64,000 nucleotides of DNA, taken from Streptomyces sp. AM 4-1-1 (GTDB taxonomy: Bacteria; Actinomycetota; Actinomycetes; Streptomycetales; Streptomycetaceae). Within the stretch, counting starts at the first letter, position 1; each line of letters starts with the position of its first letter. The notes below the pieces were generated by a model that saw only the letters and a program-made list of their open reading frames with translations, was not told the origin of the DNA and ran no database searches. Shown in pieces: positions 55,334 through 64,000 of this stretch. The position numbers and the translations under genes are program-made. The DNA lies in assembly GCF_029167625.1 (NCBI RefSeq), contig NZ_CP119145.1, forward strand, positions 5,518,001 to 5,582,000, written 5' to 3'.

Positions 55334-57112
55334 GTGCCGCAGTCCGCCGAGGCCATCGACGCCGTCACGGTCCGGACCTGGTGTTCACTGGCGCTGGAAG
55401 CGCTGGGCCGGGAGCGCCAGGAGATCGACGCGATCAATGTGTATCCCGTCGCGGACGGGGACACCGGCACGAACCTCTATCTGACCGTCGAATCGGCCGC
55501 CGCGGCCGTGGAGGCGGTCTTCGCCGCCCATGAGACCGGGCCCTCGGTCCCGGCCGCCGCCGACGCCGTACACGCCATGGCGCACGGGGCGCTGATCGGG
55601 GCCCGGGGCAATTCCGGCACCATCCTGGCCCAGTTGCTGCGGGGCATGGCGGGGGTGCTGGCCGACGGGGGTGACGCGGACCATCTGCGGACGGCGTTCG
55701 ACCGGGCGGCGCGGGCGGCCCGGCAGGCTGTCGCCCATCCCGTCGAGGGCACGGTGCTGACGGTGGCGTCCGCCGCCGCCGAGGCCGCCGGGCGGACAGC
55801 GGGCGCGACCTCCGCGGTGGCGCGGGCCGCGTACGCGGGGGCGTGCACGGCGCTGGACGCGACCCCCGGGCAGTTGGCCGTACTGGGGCGCGCGGGCGTC
55901 GTGGACGCCGGCGGACGGGGGCTGGTGGCGGTGCTGGGCGCGCTGGTGGAGGCCGTGGCGGGGGAACCGCCGGTACGGACGCCCGCGATCGTCCCGGCGG
56001 CGGGCGCCGACGCGGCGCTCGGCGAGGGGCCCGACTTCGACGCGGTGTCCGGCGACGCGTCCGGCGTGACGTGTCCGGCCGCGGCCGGCGGCTCGGGCCC
56101 TGAGCCGGACGACGGGCCGGACGCTGGTGCGCGCGACGAACGGGACGGCGGGCCGGGGGCGTGCCCCGCGGGCGCGGCGGACGGCGGCCCGGAGAGTGGT
56201 CCCGCCTTCGAGGTGATCTATCTGCTGGAGGCCGACGACGACGCGGTCACGCGGCTGCGGTCCCGGCTCGACGGGCTCGGTGACTCCCTGGTCGTGGTGG
56301 GCGGCGACGGGCTCTGGAACGTCCACGTGCACGTCGACGACGCGGGGGCCGCCATCGAGGCGGGGATCGAGGCGGGGCGGCCGTACCGCATCCGGATCAC
56401 CCACTTCGGCGCCAACGCGGTCTCCGGGGCCCGCCCGCACCGCGAGCCGGTCCAGCGGGGGGTCGTGGTGGTGGTCCCCGGCGACGGCCTCGCGGGACTC
56501 TGCGTGGAGGCGGGGGCGACGACGGTGCTGGCCCGCCCCGGAGAGCCGCCGGCCAGCGGCGAACTGGTCGACGCCATCCGCCGCGCCCACGCACGCGAGG
56601 TGGTCCTGCTGCCCAACGACGCGGAACTGCGCCACACCGCGGCGGTCGCCGCCGAGCAGGCCCGCACCGAGGGGGTCCGGGTCGCCCTGATTCCCACCCG
56701 CGCCGCTGTCCAGGGCATCGCCGCGCTCGCCGTCCACGAACCGGGCCGCAGCTTCGACGAGGACGTGGTCGCGATGACCGCCGCCGCGGGCGCGACCCGG
56801 TACGCCGAACTGGCCGTCGCCGAACGGCAGTCCTGGACCATGGCGGGCATCTGCCAGGCGGGCGACATCCTGGGCCTGATCGACGGCGACGTCGCGGTCA
56901 TCGGCCACGACGTGCCCGGCACGGCCAGAGCGGTGCTGGACCGGATGCTGGCGGCGGGCGGCGAACTCGTCACGCTGGTCCTGGGCGAGGACGTCCCGGA
57001 CAGCCTCGCCGGGCTGCTGGAGGACCATGTGCGCGAGGGGTATCTGGCGGTCGACACGACCGTCTACCGGGGCGGCCACCAGAGCGCGCCCCTCCTGATC
57101 GGCGTCGAGTAG
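55334..57112 (+). CDS. DAK2/FakA-like kinase
   Basis: 592 residues. The N-terminal DhaL/DAK2 ATP domain has INVYPVADGDTGTNL (metal Asp residues) and IGARGNSGTILAQLLRG. After an acidic low-complexity linker (about 225-295) the FakA-type middle and C-terminal domains follow (NVHVHVDDAGAAIEAG, CQAGDILGLIDGDV). FakA phosphorylates fatty acids bound by FakB (DegV) proteins; no FakB is nearby. GTG 55334 with GGAGGA. It precedes recG, separated by a decayed HSP90-like gene. Confidence 0.9.
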   Translation: MPQSAEAIDAVTVRTWCSLALEALGRERQEIDAINVYPVADGDTGTNLYLTVESAAAAVEAVFAAHETGPSVPAAADAVHAMAHGALIGARGNSGTILAQLLRGMAGVLADGGDADHLRTAFDRAARAARQAVAHPVEGTVLTVASAAAEAAGRTAGATSAVARAAYAGACTALDATPGQLAVLGRAGVVDAGGRGLVAVLGALVEAVAGEPPVRTPAIVPAAGADAALGEGPDFDAVSGDASGVTCPAAAGGSGPEPDDGPDAGARDERDGGPGACPAGAADGGPESGPAFEVIYLLEADDDAVTRLRSRLDGLGDSLVVVGGDGLWNVHVHVDDAGAAIEAGIEAGRPYRIRITHFGANAVSGARPHREPVQRGVVVVVPGDGLAGLCVEAGATTVLARPGEPPASGELVDAIRRAHAREVVLLPNDAELRHTAAVAAEQARTEGVRVALIPTRAAVQGIAALAVHEPGRSFDEDVVAMTAAAGATRYAELAVAERQSWTMAGICQAGDILGLIDGDVAVIGHDVPGTARAVLDRMLAAGGELVTLVLGEDVPDSLAGLLEDHVREGYLAVDTTVYRGGHQSAPLLIGVE

Positions 57113-58452
57113 GCGTCGAGCAGGTGTCGAGCAGGGCAGGGCGCCCACCCCGCTCCATCCGGCGGCCGGGCGAGCGGGCCCCTCGTCGGTGTCGTCCAGC
57201 GGTTGCTCGCAGTCGTTGACGAGCAGTTCGCCGGTCTGCCGGCGGGTGTCGGCGAGTTCGGCAGCTCGTCCGGCGCGGCCTTCAGCGCCGTCTCGCACTC
57301 CCGTACCGCCCGCCGCATCGAACTGTCGTGCCGCGCCGGCGACTTCACGCCCAGCTGGCGGACCGAAAGGAACTCCGCCAGCCGCCCGGGATCACCCGCC
57401 GCCAGATCCGTCAGCCAGTGCCTGATCCGCCCGCCCAGTGCCTCCCGTACCGCCGCCAAGGTCTCGTCCGCGTACGGCGCCTCCCGCGAAGCGGTCGGCC
57501 GCAGGCTGTCCGTGTCGATGACACAGCGCACGAAGAACGCCCAGCCCGGCAGCAGTTCGTCCGCCCGGTCCGTCAGCAGCATCCCCTTGAGATGCACCCG
57601 GTGCCCCGCGCGCCGCGCCGGACTCACGGCCGACGGCAGGACGTACGCCACACCGCGGACCCCGGCCGCCGGAAGATCCAGCTCGATCGCGTCGAGCGGC
57701 GAGAAGCCGAACTGCTCGTGGCAGTGGCGCCCCAGCGCGCCCCGCCGGACCGCGGGACCCGGATACGGGCGGTCCCACGGCGCCGGCGGGTCGGTGACCC
57801 GGACCTCGCCGACCCGCACGTCGTACGGCAGCAGCGAACCGAATTCACGGGCGAGCCCGAGGACCCGCTCCCCGCTGACCCAGTCACGGCTCCCGGGACG
57901 GGCGGTCGGCTCGACCGTGGTCCCCGGTTCGGGGCGCGCGCCGTCGTCGAGCGTGCGCACGGTGTACGAGCCGTCGTCGGGGGCGCGCCACTCCACGGGC
58001 GGTGCCTGAGGGGTCCGGGCCGACCGGCTCACCACCCGGATCTCCACCGCGACGACGAAGCAGGCCAGCAGCCCGATCCCGAACTGTCCGAGGAAATCGG
58101 CGCGCGCCGAGGCCAGACCCGCCGCGCCGTCCCGTTTGGAGCTGCGGCCGATCGTGGCGAGCAGGCTGTGGACGTCGGACTCGGTCAGGCCGATCCCGCT
58201 GTCCTCCACCCGCAGTCGGCCGTCCTCGGCGGAGAGCCGCACCACGGCGGGGGCGTCGGCCTGTTCGGCACGCCGGGCGGTGATGGCGTCGACCGCGTTC
58301 TGCGACAGCTCGCGGAGATGGACACGGGGAGAGGAATAGAGGTGATGGGAGAGCAGATCGACCAGACCCCGCAGATCCACCTGGAAGGTGTGCGGCGGGG
58401 GAGAGGACGGCGACTCGGGGGACGGGGAAGTGGCTGAGGTCTCGGAGGTCAT
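57064..58452 (-). pseudogene. HSP90-family protein, C-terminally truncated
   Basis: 462 codons. The N-terminal GHKL ATPase (LRELSQNAVDAI, VEDSGIGLTESDV, FGIGLLACFVV) and part of the middle domain are intact up to about 57320 (LGVKSPARHD). After that the frame reads unrelated, arginine- and proline-rich sequence and ends inside the convergent DAK gene (49-bp overlap). Family members are usually about 600 residues. The C-terminal dimerisation part is missing, so chaperone function is doubtful; the ATPase may still fold. Confidence 0.72.
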
Positions 58453-58767
58453 CGTCGCCGCGCCGGTGGGGGACGGGCGACGGCGCGGGTCGGGCGATCG
58501 CGTGGGAGGTGATCGCGAAGAAGGTGGGAGTTGATCCTGGTGGTGCCCGGCCGGGCCGGTATCGGGGCGGGTATGCCGCGGTGGCGGGTGGGGAGGAGCG
58601 GCGGAGCCGGGCCGGCCGACGGAGACGCGGCGGTGCGAGGCGCCGGGACACGGGACCCGGCATGATCCGGACGGACGGCCCGAGGGGGCCCGGGGGCCCG
58701 TTCCGGCCGGCGGTTCCGCGCGGCCCACGGGGCGCCCGCCGGACATCTGTCAGTGGCGTGGTGTGCA
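58453..58767. other. Gap between the HSP90-like gene and recG
   Basis: A 315-bp, very GC-rich divergent gap. Open frames here are arginine-rich shadows without ribosome sites. It probably holds both promoters, but no clear -35/-10 was seen. Confidence 0.4.
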
Positions 58768-61014
58768 ATGGACCCCGTGTCCGCGCTCGATGAACCCCTC
58801 AAGAAGCTGCTCGGCGGAGCCACCGCGAAGGTGATGGCCGAACACCTCGACCTGCGTACGGTCGGTGATCTGCTGCACCACTACCCGCGGCGGTACGAGG
58901 AGCGCGGCCGGCTCACCGCGCTGGCCGACCTCCCGCTCGACGAGCACGTCACCGTCGTCGCCCAGGTCGCCGACGCCCGGATCATGGTGTTCAACAACGG
59001 CAGGGGCAAGCGCCTCGAAGTGACCATCACGGACGGCAGCGGCCGCCTCCAGCTGGTCTTCTTCGGCAACGGCATCCACAAACCGCACAAGGACCTGCTG
59101 CCCGGCCGGCGGGCCATGTTCGCGGGCAAGGTCACCGTCTTCAACCGCAAGACGCAGCTGGCCCACCCCACGTACCAACTGCTGGAGGCCGAGGACACCG
59201 ACGAGGCGACGGAGGCGGTGGACGCCTTCGCCGGACGCCTGCTGCCGCTCTACCCGGCCTGCAAGCAGATCGACTCCTGGCGGATCGCGAAGGCCGTCGA
59301 CGCCGTGCTGCCCAGCGCCCAGGACGCGACCGACCCACTGCCGCCCGCGCTGCGCGAGGGCCGGGGCTTCGTCCCCCTGCCGGAGGCGCTGCTGAAGATC
59401 CACCGGCCGCGGACCAGGGCCGACGTCGAGGACGCCAGGCAGCGGCTGAAGTGGGACGAGGCGTTCGTCCTCCAGGTCGCCCTCGCCCGACGACGGCACG
59501 CCGAGACCCAACTGCCGGCCGTGGCCCGCAGACCCGCCCCCGGCGGACTGCTCGACGCCTTCGACGCGAAGCTGCCGTTCACCCTCACCGACGGCCAGCT
59601 GAAGGTCTCCGGGGAGATCTTCGACGACCTGGCGACCGAGCACCCGATGCACCGCCTCCTCCAGGGCGAGGTCGGCTCGGGCAAGACGATGGTCGCGCTG
59701 CGCGCCATGCTCGCGGTCGTCGACACGGGCGGCCAGGCCGCCCTGCTCGCGCCCACCGAAGTGCTCGCCCAGCAGCACCACCGGTCCATCACGGAGATGA
59801 TGGGCGAGCTGGCCGAGGGAGGCATGCTCGGCGGCTCGGACCAGGGCACGCGGGTGGTGCTGCTCACCGGTTCGATGGGTGTCCCGGCCCGCCGCCGGGC
59901 CCTGCTCGACCTGGTCAGCGGCGAGGCCGGGATCGTGATCGGCACGCACGCGCTGATCGAGGACAAGGTGCGGTTCCACGACCTGGGCCTGGTGGTCGTC
60001 GACGAGCAGCACCGCTTCGGGGTGGAGCAGCGCGACGCCCTGCGCTCCAAGGGCGACCGGCCGCCGCATCTGCTGGTGATGACCGCGACGCCCATTCCGC
60101 GCACGGTCGCGATGACCGTCTTCGGTGACCTGGAGACCTCCGTACTGGACCAGCTCCCGGCCGGACGCTCCCCGATCGCCACCCACGTCGTCCCCGCCAA
60201 GGACAAACCGCACTTCCTCAGCCGGGCCTGGGAACGCGTCCGCGAGGAGGTCGGGAAGGGACACCAGGCGTACGTCGTCTGCCCGCGCATCGGTGACGCG
60301 GCCGAATCCGGCGGCGAATCCGCCCCCGCCGAGGGCGCGAAGAGTGTCAGGGGCGCCAAGGGCGGCGGCGGGAAGCCGGCCGCGGACGACGCCGAGAAGC
60401 GTCCGCCGCTCGCGGTCCTGGAGGTCGCCGAGCAGCTGGCCGAGGGCGCGCTCGCCGGTCTGCGCGTCGAGGTGCTGCACGGCAGGATGTCCCCCGAGGA
60501 CAAGGACGACGTCATGCGCCGCTTCACCGCGGGCGAGGTCGACGTCCTGGTCGCCACGACCGTCATCGAGGTGGGGGTCAACGTCCCCAACGCCACCGCG
60601 ATGGTGATCATGGACGCGGACCGGTTCGGCGTCTCCCAGCTCCACCAGCTGCGCGGACGCGTCGGACGCGGTTCGGCCCCCGGCCTGTGCCTGCTGGTCA
60701 GCGAGGCGCACGAGGCGAGCCCCGCCCGAGCCCGGCTCGCGGCCGTCGCCGCCACCCTGGACGGCTTCGAGCTGTCCCGGATCGACCTCGAACAGCGCCG
60801 CGAGGGCGATGTGCTCGGCCAGGCCCAGTCCGGCGTCCGCTCGTCCCTGCGGGTGCTCACCGTCATCGACGACGAGGAGGTCATCGCGGCGGCCCGCGAG
60901 GAGGCCGTCGCGGTCGTCGCCGCCGACCCGGAGCTGGCGCACCTCCCGGAACTGCGCACCGCGCTGGACGCCCTGCTCGACAAGGACCGCGAGGAATACC
61001 TCGACAAGGGCTGA
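58768..61014 (+). CDS. recG: ATP-dependent DNA helicase RecG
   Basis: A 748-residue branch-migration helicase that reverses stalled forks. The wedge OB domain (about 60-150) precedes the motor: Walker A GEVGSGKTM, box VVVDEQHRFG, MTATPIPRT, and motif VI QLRGRVGRG. An actinobacterial low-complexity insert (about residues 515-545, Gly/Ala/Lys-rich) splits the C-terminal motor domain. ATG 58768 is used; GTG 58777 is an alternative. Confidence 0.94.
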   Translation: MDPVSALDEPLKKLLGGATAKVMAEHLDLRTVGDLLHHYPRRYEERGRLTALADLPLDEHVTVVAQVADARIMVFNNGRGKRLEVTITDGSGRLQLVFFGNGIHKPHKDLLPGRRAMFAGKVTVFNRKTQLAHPTYQLLEAEDTDEATEAVDAFAGRLLPLYPACKQIDSWRIAKAVDAVLPSAQDATDPLPPALREGRGFVPLPEALLKIHRPRTRADVEDARQRLKWDEAFVLQVALARRRHAETQLPAVARRPAPGGLLDAFDAKLPFTLTDGQLKVSGEIFDDLATEHPMHRLLQGEVGSGKTMVALRAMLAVVDTGGQAALLAPTEVLAQQHHRSITEMMGELAEGGMLGGSDQGTRVVLLTGSMGVPARRRALLDLVSGEAGIVIGTHALIEDKVRFHDLGLVVVDEQHRFGVEQRDALRSKGDRPPHLLVMTATPIPRTVAMTVFGDLETSVLDQLPAGRSPIATHVVPAKDKPHFLSRAWERVREEVGKGHQAYVVCPRIGDAAESGGESAPAEGAKSVRGAKGGGGKPAADDAEKRPPLAVLEVAEQLAEGALAGLRVEVLHGRMSPEDKDDVMRRFTAGEVDVLVATTVIEVGVNVPNATAMVIMDADRFGVSQLHQLRGRVGRGSAPGLCLLVSEAHEASPARARLAAVAATLDGFELSRIDLEQRREGDVLGQAQSGVRSSLRVLTVIDDEEVIAAAREEAVAVVAADPELAHLPELRTALDALLDKDREEYLDKG

Positions 61015-61267
61015 GCGGACAGGGCCCTGGACCGTAGGAGCGGGTACGGGCGAGTACGTACGGGCACGGGCACGAACGTTACGGGCGGTACCGGCGGCAG
61101 CACGACCGGCGGACGAGGTTCCGAGGACAGGGACTCGCGTTCTCATGAACGGGGAGGCGCCCCGGGACCTCGGGCCGCAGACGACCGGCAGAGCATGTCG
61201 GGGACGGGACAGGACGGGACAGGGCAGGGCGGGGCGGGGCGGGACAGGGATGGTCGGGACGGACCCC

Positions 61268-61348
61268 GAGCTGGGAAACCGCCGTGCCGCTCGCGGGTAC
61301 CTCCAGCCTGACCGTCATCGAATACGAGCCGCTGGGCGTCGTTGCCAT
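61268..61348 (-). pseudogene. N-terminal remnant of an NAD-dependent malic enzyme
   Basis: Minus-strand ATG 61348 opens 27 codons that read MATTPSGSYSMTVRLEVPAS then GTAVSQL, the characteristic N-terminus of streptomycete malic enzyme. Similarity stops there; the frame runs on to 61079 in proline-rich sequence without family features. It is a gene-start fragment left by deletion or copied here. The identification rests on recalled family sequence. Confidence 0.6.
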
Positions 61349-61384
61349 GGCCGTGTCACGCCATCGCGCCGGAGCCGTACGGGC

Positions 61385-61454
61385 GCACGTAGCCGTGCGC
61401 GGACCGGGGGCCACCGGTGGCACGTAGCCGTGCGCGGACCGGGGGCCACCGGTG
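61385..61454. repeat. 35-bp tandem repeat, two exact copies
   Basis: Copies 61385-61419 and 61420-61454 are identical. Each contains two small palindromes (GCACG..CGTGC type and CCACCGGTGG). Confidence 0.9.
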
Positions 61455-61484
61455 GCCCCCGGGGCACGATCCGCCGCGCCTCGG

Positions 61485-61529
61485 CGGCCGTGTGCGGGCC
61501 GGCCACCGGCCCCGGCCCGCACACGGCCG
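61485..61529. repeat. Long perfect hairpin before rsmD
   Basis: 18-bp perfect arms (61485-61502 and 61512-61529) with a 9-nt loop. Could be a recG terminator far downstream or a regulatory structure of rsmD. Confidence 0.75.
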
Positions 61530-61617
61530 TACGCCCCGTCGCGACCCGACGCCATATCGTGGGTGTCACGGCGCCCGCAGCACCCTGCGCGCCGCCCCGA
61601 CCCGAGGACCGACACCC

Positions 61618-62202
61618 ATGACCCGCGTGATCGCCGGCACGGCCGGCGGACGCCGCCTGGCCGTCCCGCCAGGCACCGGCACCCGCCCCACGTCCGACCG
61701 CGCGCGTGAGGGGCTGTTCTCCACCTGGGAGGCCCTGCTCGGCACCCTGGAGGGCATCCGTGTCGCCGATCTGTACGCCGGCTCGGGCGCCGTCGGCCTC
61801 GAAGCGCTCTCCCGGGGCGCGTCCCACGTCCTGCTCGTCGAGGCCGACGCCCGCGCCTGCCGTACCGTCCGCGACAACGCCCGCGCGGTCGGCCTGCCCG
61901 GCGCCGAGATCCGGACCGGCAAAGCGGAACAGATCGTGACGGGACCGGCGCCCGACGGCCCGTACGACGTGGTGTTCCTGGACCCCCCGTACGCCGTCAC
62001 CGACGACGATCTCCGCGAGATACTGATCACACTCCGTGCCCAGGGGTGGCTCATGGAGGACGCCCTCGTCACCGTGGAACGCAGCACCAGAGGCGGAGAA
62101 TTCAACTGGCCCGGGGGATTCGAGCCACTGCGGGCCCGTCGCTACGGCGAAGGGACGCTTTGGTACGGTCGCGCGGCCCTTACGTGCGAAGACGCACGAT
62201 GA
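61618..62202 (+). CDS. rsmD: 16S rRNA (guanine966-N2)-methyltransferase
   Basis: A 194-residue SAM-dependent methyltransferase. N-terminal [17 protein letters not shown] motif [21 protein letters not shown], and catalytic DPPY in [12 protein letters not shown] 61618 follows GAGGA at 61604-61608. The stop overlaps coaD as ATGA. Confidence 0.94.
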   Translation: MTRVIAGTAGGRRLAVPPGTGTRPTSDRAREGLFSTWEALLGTLEGIRVADLYAGSGAVGLEALSRGASHVLLVEADARACRTVRDNARAVGLPGAEIRTGKAEQIVTGPAPDGPYDVVFLDPPYAVTDDDLREILITLRAQGWLMEDALVTVERSTRGGEFNWPGGFEPLRARRYGEGTLWYGRAALTCEDAR

Positions 62203-62708
62203 CCGGACCGGAGAGCGAGGGACTCGATTTGCGCCGCGCCGTCTGTCCGGGGTCGTTCGACCCCATCACCAACGGACACCTCGACATCATTGGCCGCGCC
62301 TCGAAGCTGTACGACGTCGTACACGTCGCGGTGATGATCAACCAGTCCAAGAAAGGGCTGTTCACGGTCGACGAACGGATGGAGCTGATCCGCGGGGCCA
62401 CCGCCGACTTCGGCAACGTCGAGGTCGAGTCCTTCCACGGGCTGCTGGTCGACTTCTGCAAACAGCGGGACATCCCGGCGATCGTGAAGGGCCTGCGGGC
62501 CGTCAGCGACTTCGACTACGAGCTCCAGATGGCCCAGATGAACAACGGCCTGTCCGGTGTCGAAACACTCTTCGTGCCGACCAACCCCACCTACAGCTTC
62601 CTGTCGTCCTCACTGGTCAAGGAGGTCGCCACCTGGGGTGGTGACGTCTCGCACCTGCTGCCCCCGGAGGTCCACACCGCGCTTCTGGCCAGGCTCGGCG
62701 AACGGTGA
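62199..62708 (+). CDS. coaD: Phosphopantetheine adenylyltransferase
   Basis: Makes dephospho-CoA from 4'-phosphopantetheine and ATP. Marks are [16 protein letters not shown] (the T/HxGH site), [17 protein letters not shown], and the [18 protein letters not shown] block. From ATG 62199 it has 169 residues and is coupled to rsmD by ATGA. TTG 62229 with a GAGGGA site would give the usual 159 residues and is a real alternative. Confidence 0.95.
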   Translation: MTGPESEGLDLRRAVCPGSFDPITNGHLDIIGRASKLYDVVHVAVMINQSKKGLFTVDERMELIRGATADFGNVEVESFHGLLVDFCKQRDIPAIVKGLRAVSDFDYELQMAQMNNGLSGVETLFVPTNPTYSFLSSSLVKEVATWGGDVSHLLPPEVHTALLARLGER

Positions 62709-62805
62709 CCGGCTGACGCCCCGTCAGCGGGTGTCGGACGGGGCGCGACTGGCCTTACAGTCGTCCCGTCCGTCTCCAACAGCAGCAGAGAGTGGCGAGC
62801 ACACG

Positions 62806-63948
62806 GTGGACGTGCAGAAGAAGCTCGACGAGATCGTCGACACGGTCGGCAGCGCCCGGTCCATGCCCATGTCGGCCTCGTGCGTGGTCAACCGCGCCGA
62901 ACTGCTCGCCATGCTCGCAGAGGTGCGGGACGCACTGCCCGGCTCGCTGGCCCACGCCGAAGAGCTCATCGGCGGCCGGGAACAGCTCGTCGAGCAGGCC
63001 CGCCAGGAGGCCGAGCGGATCATCGAGTCCGCGCGGGCCCAGCGGGGCACGCTGGTCTCCGACACCGAGATCGCCCGGCGGTCCCAGGACGAGGCCGACC
63101 GCATCCTCGCCGAGGCCCGCAGGGAGGCCGACGAGATCCGCACCGAGGCCGACGAGTACGTCGACAGCAAGCTCGCCAACTTCGAGGTCGTCCTCACCAA
63201 GACCATCGGTTCCGTCGACCGGGGCCGTGAGAAGCTCCTCGGCCGCGGCCAGGGGCTCGACGGCCGGGGGCACGAGGACCCGGACTTCGCCGAGGCCCCC
63301 GAGCGCAGCACCGATCCCGGCACGCTCCAGCGGCGGGCCGACGAGTACGTCGACACCAAGCTCGGAGCCTTCGAGGCCGTGCTCGCCAAGACCCTGGAAG
63401 CGGTCGGCAGGGGCCGTCAGAAGCTCCAGGGCCGGGTCGCGTCCGACGACCTCGGGGCGCACATGGCCGCGCAGGACGCGGCCGGCGGCCGGAGCGGTCA
63501 CACCAGTGACGCCGACTATCTGGCGGGCCTCGCGGAGATCTCCCCGGAGCCGTCGCGCCCGGGGTCCCGGCCGCAGTACCCGGCGCCCGATCCGATCCCG
63601 GCCCAGGCCCAGCCCCAGTACGCGCAGACGTACGCGTACCAGGACCAGCCCCACCAGGACGGGTATGGCTACCAGCAGCCGGACCCGTACAGCGGCTACC
63701 AGCAGCAGGGCTACGAGCAGGGCGGGCACGGGCAGTTCCCCGAGCAGGCGCACGGGCAGCAGCACGAGCAGTACCACCCCCAGGAGCCGGCGCCGGAGCA
63801 GGAGTACGGCTGGCAGCAGCAGCCCCCGCTGCCACCCCACCCGCCGCAGCCGTTCCCGCAGGGCGAGAGCGCGCTCGACGAGACCAGTCTGTTCGACACG
63901 AGCATGATCGATCTGGAGCAGCTGCGCCGGTACGAGCAGGAGCGCTGA
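62806..63948 (+). CDS. Coiled-coil DivIVA-like / cell-division-associated protein
   Basis: 380 residues. After a short N-terminal region, two coiled-coil segments (about 40-125 and 170-215) each contain a repeat of the form ADEYVDSKL/ADEYVDTKL with FE-VL-KT. A long Gln/Tyr/Pro-rich disordered tail (about 240-350) and a conserved acidic end (DETSLFDTSMIDLEQLRRY) follow. No membrane helix. Probably a cytoskeletal or scaffold protein; the function is not established. GTG 62806; GTG 62812 is possible. Confidence 0.8.
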   Translation: MDVQKKLDEIVDTVGSARSMPMSASCVVNRAELLAMLAEVRDALPGSLAHAEELIGGREQLVEQARQEAERIIESARAQRGTLVSDTEIARRSQDEADRILAEARREADEIRTEADEYVDSKLANFEVVLTKTIGSVDRGREKLLGRGQGLDGRGHEDPDFAEAPERSTDPGTLQRRADEYVDTKLGAFEAVLAKTLEAVGRGRQKLQGRVASDDLGAHMAAQDAAGGRSGHTSDADYLAGLAEISPEPSRPGSRPQYPAPDPIPAQAQPQYAQTYAYQDQPHQDGYGYQQPDPYSGYQQQGYEQGGHGQFPEQAHGQQHEQYHPQEPAPEQEYGWQQQPPLPPHPPQPFPQGESALDETSLFDTSMIDLEQLRRYEQER

Positions 63949-64000
63949 CCGACCGGAACGGACCGGATTGGGAGCTGGGCGGGGCGTCCAGTATCCTGGC

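Larger units (their letters stand above)
61015..61617. other. Palindrome-rich gap between recG and rsmD
   Basis: 603 bp without an intact gene. It contains a G-rich tract (61200-61260), a remnant of a malic enzyme start on the minus strand (61268-61348), a 35-bp tandem repeat (61385-61454), a 20-bp perfect palindrome (61441-61460) and an 18-bp-arm hairpin (61485-61529). Confidence 0.6.

Noticed and set aside
58509..58793. 95-codon frame upstream of recG
   Set aside because: Arg/Gly-rich, overlaps the recG start in another frame, and has no ribosome site.

Overview
The window is a high-GC chromosomal segment of a Streptomyces-type actinomycete. This rests on the strong G/C bias at third codon positions, frequent GTG starts, a two-domain HU protein with a lysine-rich tail (HupS), a class I KARI, two four-gene conservon (cvn) operons, the small AccE subunit, and the gene order ndgR-leuC-leuD / gpsA-ddl-thiL-rpmB-recG-rsmD-coaD. 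It is mostly core metabolism and housekeeping, with a few accessory patches.

0-21 kb: branched-chain amino acid genes (ilvB fragment, ilvN, ilvC, then leuB, ilvE and cimA), serA, a TetR regulator, and a proline catabolism locus (divergent PucR-type regulator, proline dehydrogenase, P5C dehydrogenase). Also here are a nitroreductase-fold protein with the active-site residues of iodotyrosine deiodinase, a Tat-exported purple acid phosphatase-like protein, an MHS transporter, a YceI protein and the acyl-CoA carboxylase pair accB-accE. The cimA leader looks like an isoleucine attenuator: a short reading frame with Ile-Ile codons, hairpins, and a terminator with six T residues.

21-32 kb: two tandem conservon operons on the minus strand, each sensor kinase-like CvnA, roadblock CvnB, DUF742 CvnC and small GTPase CvnD. 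The two cvnD genes share a 457-bp block identical base for base, and the cvnB genes share near-identical tracts, which points to recent gene conversion.

32-43 kb: a small protein with a repeated heptapeptide, an FAH-family hydrolase overlapping gltX, a complete type I restriction-modification system (hsdM, hsdS, hsdR; accessory), a HAD phosphatase and a five-gene tRNA array (Gln-Glu-Glu-Gln-Glu).

43-64 kb: ndgR divergent from leuCD, hupS, a cofC-like guanylyltransferase (F420 pathway), an acyltransferase-gpsA pair, ddl, a DUF3515 lipoprotein, a stand-alone Lrp/AsnC effector domain, thiL-thiD, zinc-type rpmB, a FakA/DAK-like kinase, recG, rsmD-coaD and a coiled-coil DivIVA-like protein. recG is flanked by two decayed genes: an HSP90-family gene without its C-terminal part, and a 27-codon remnant of a malic enzyme start in a palindrome-rich gap.

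Many gene ends carry strong GC-rich hairpin terminators. Several intergenic palindromes are candidate operators, at yceI, ndgR/leuC, leuB, the PucR/proline locus and the TetR gene. No insertion sequence, prophage, CRISPR array or replication origin was seen.
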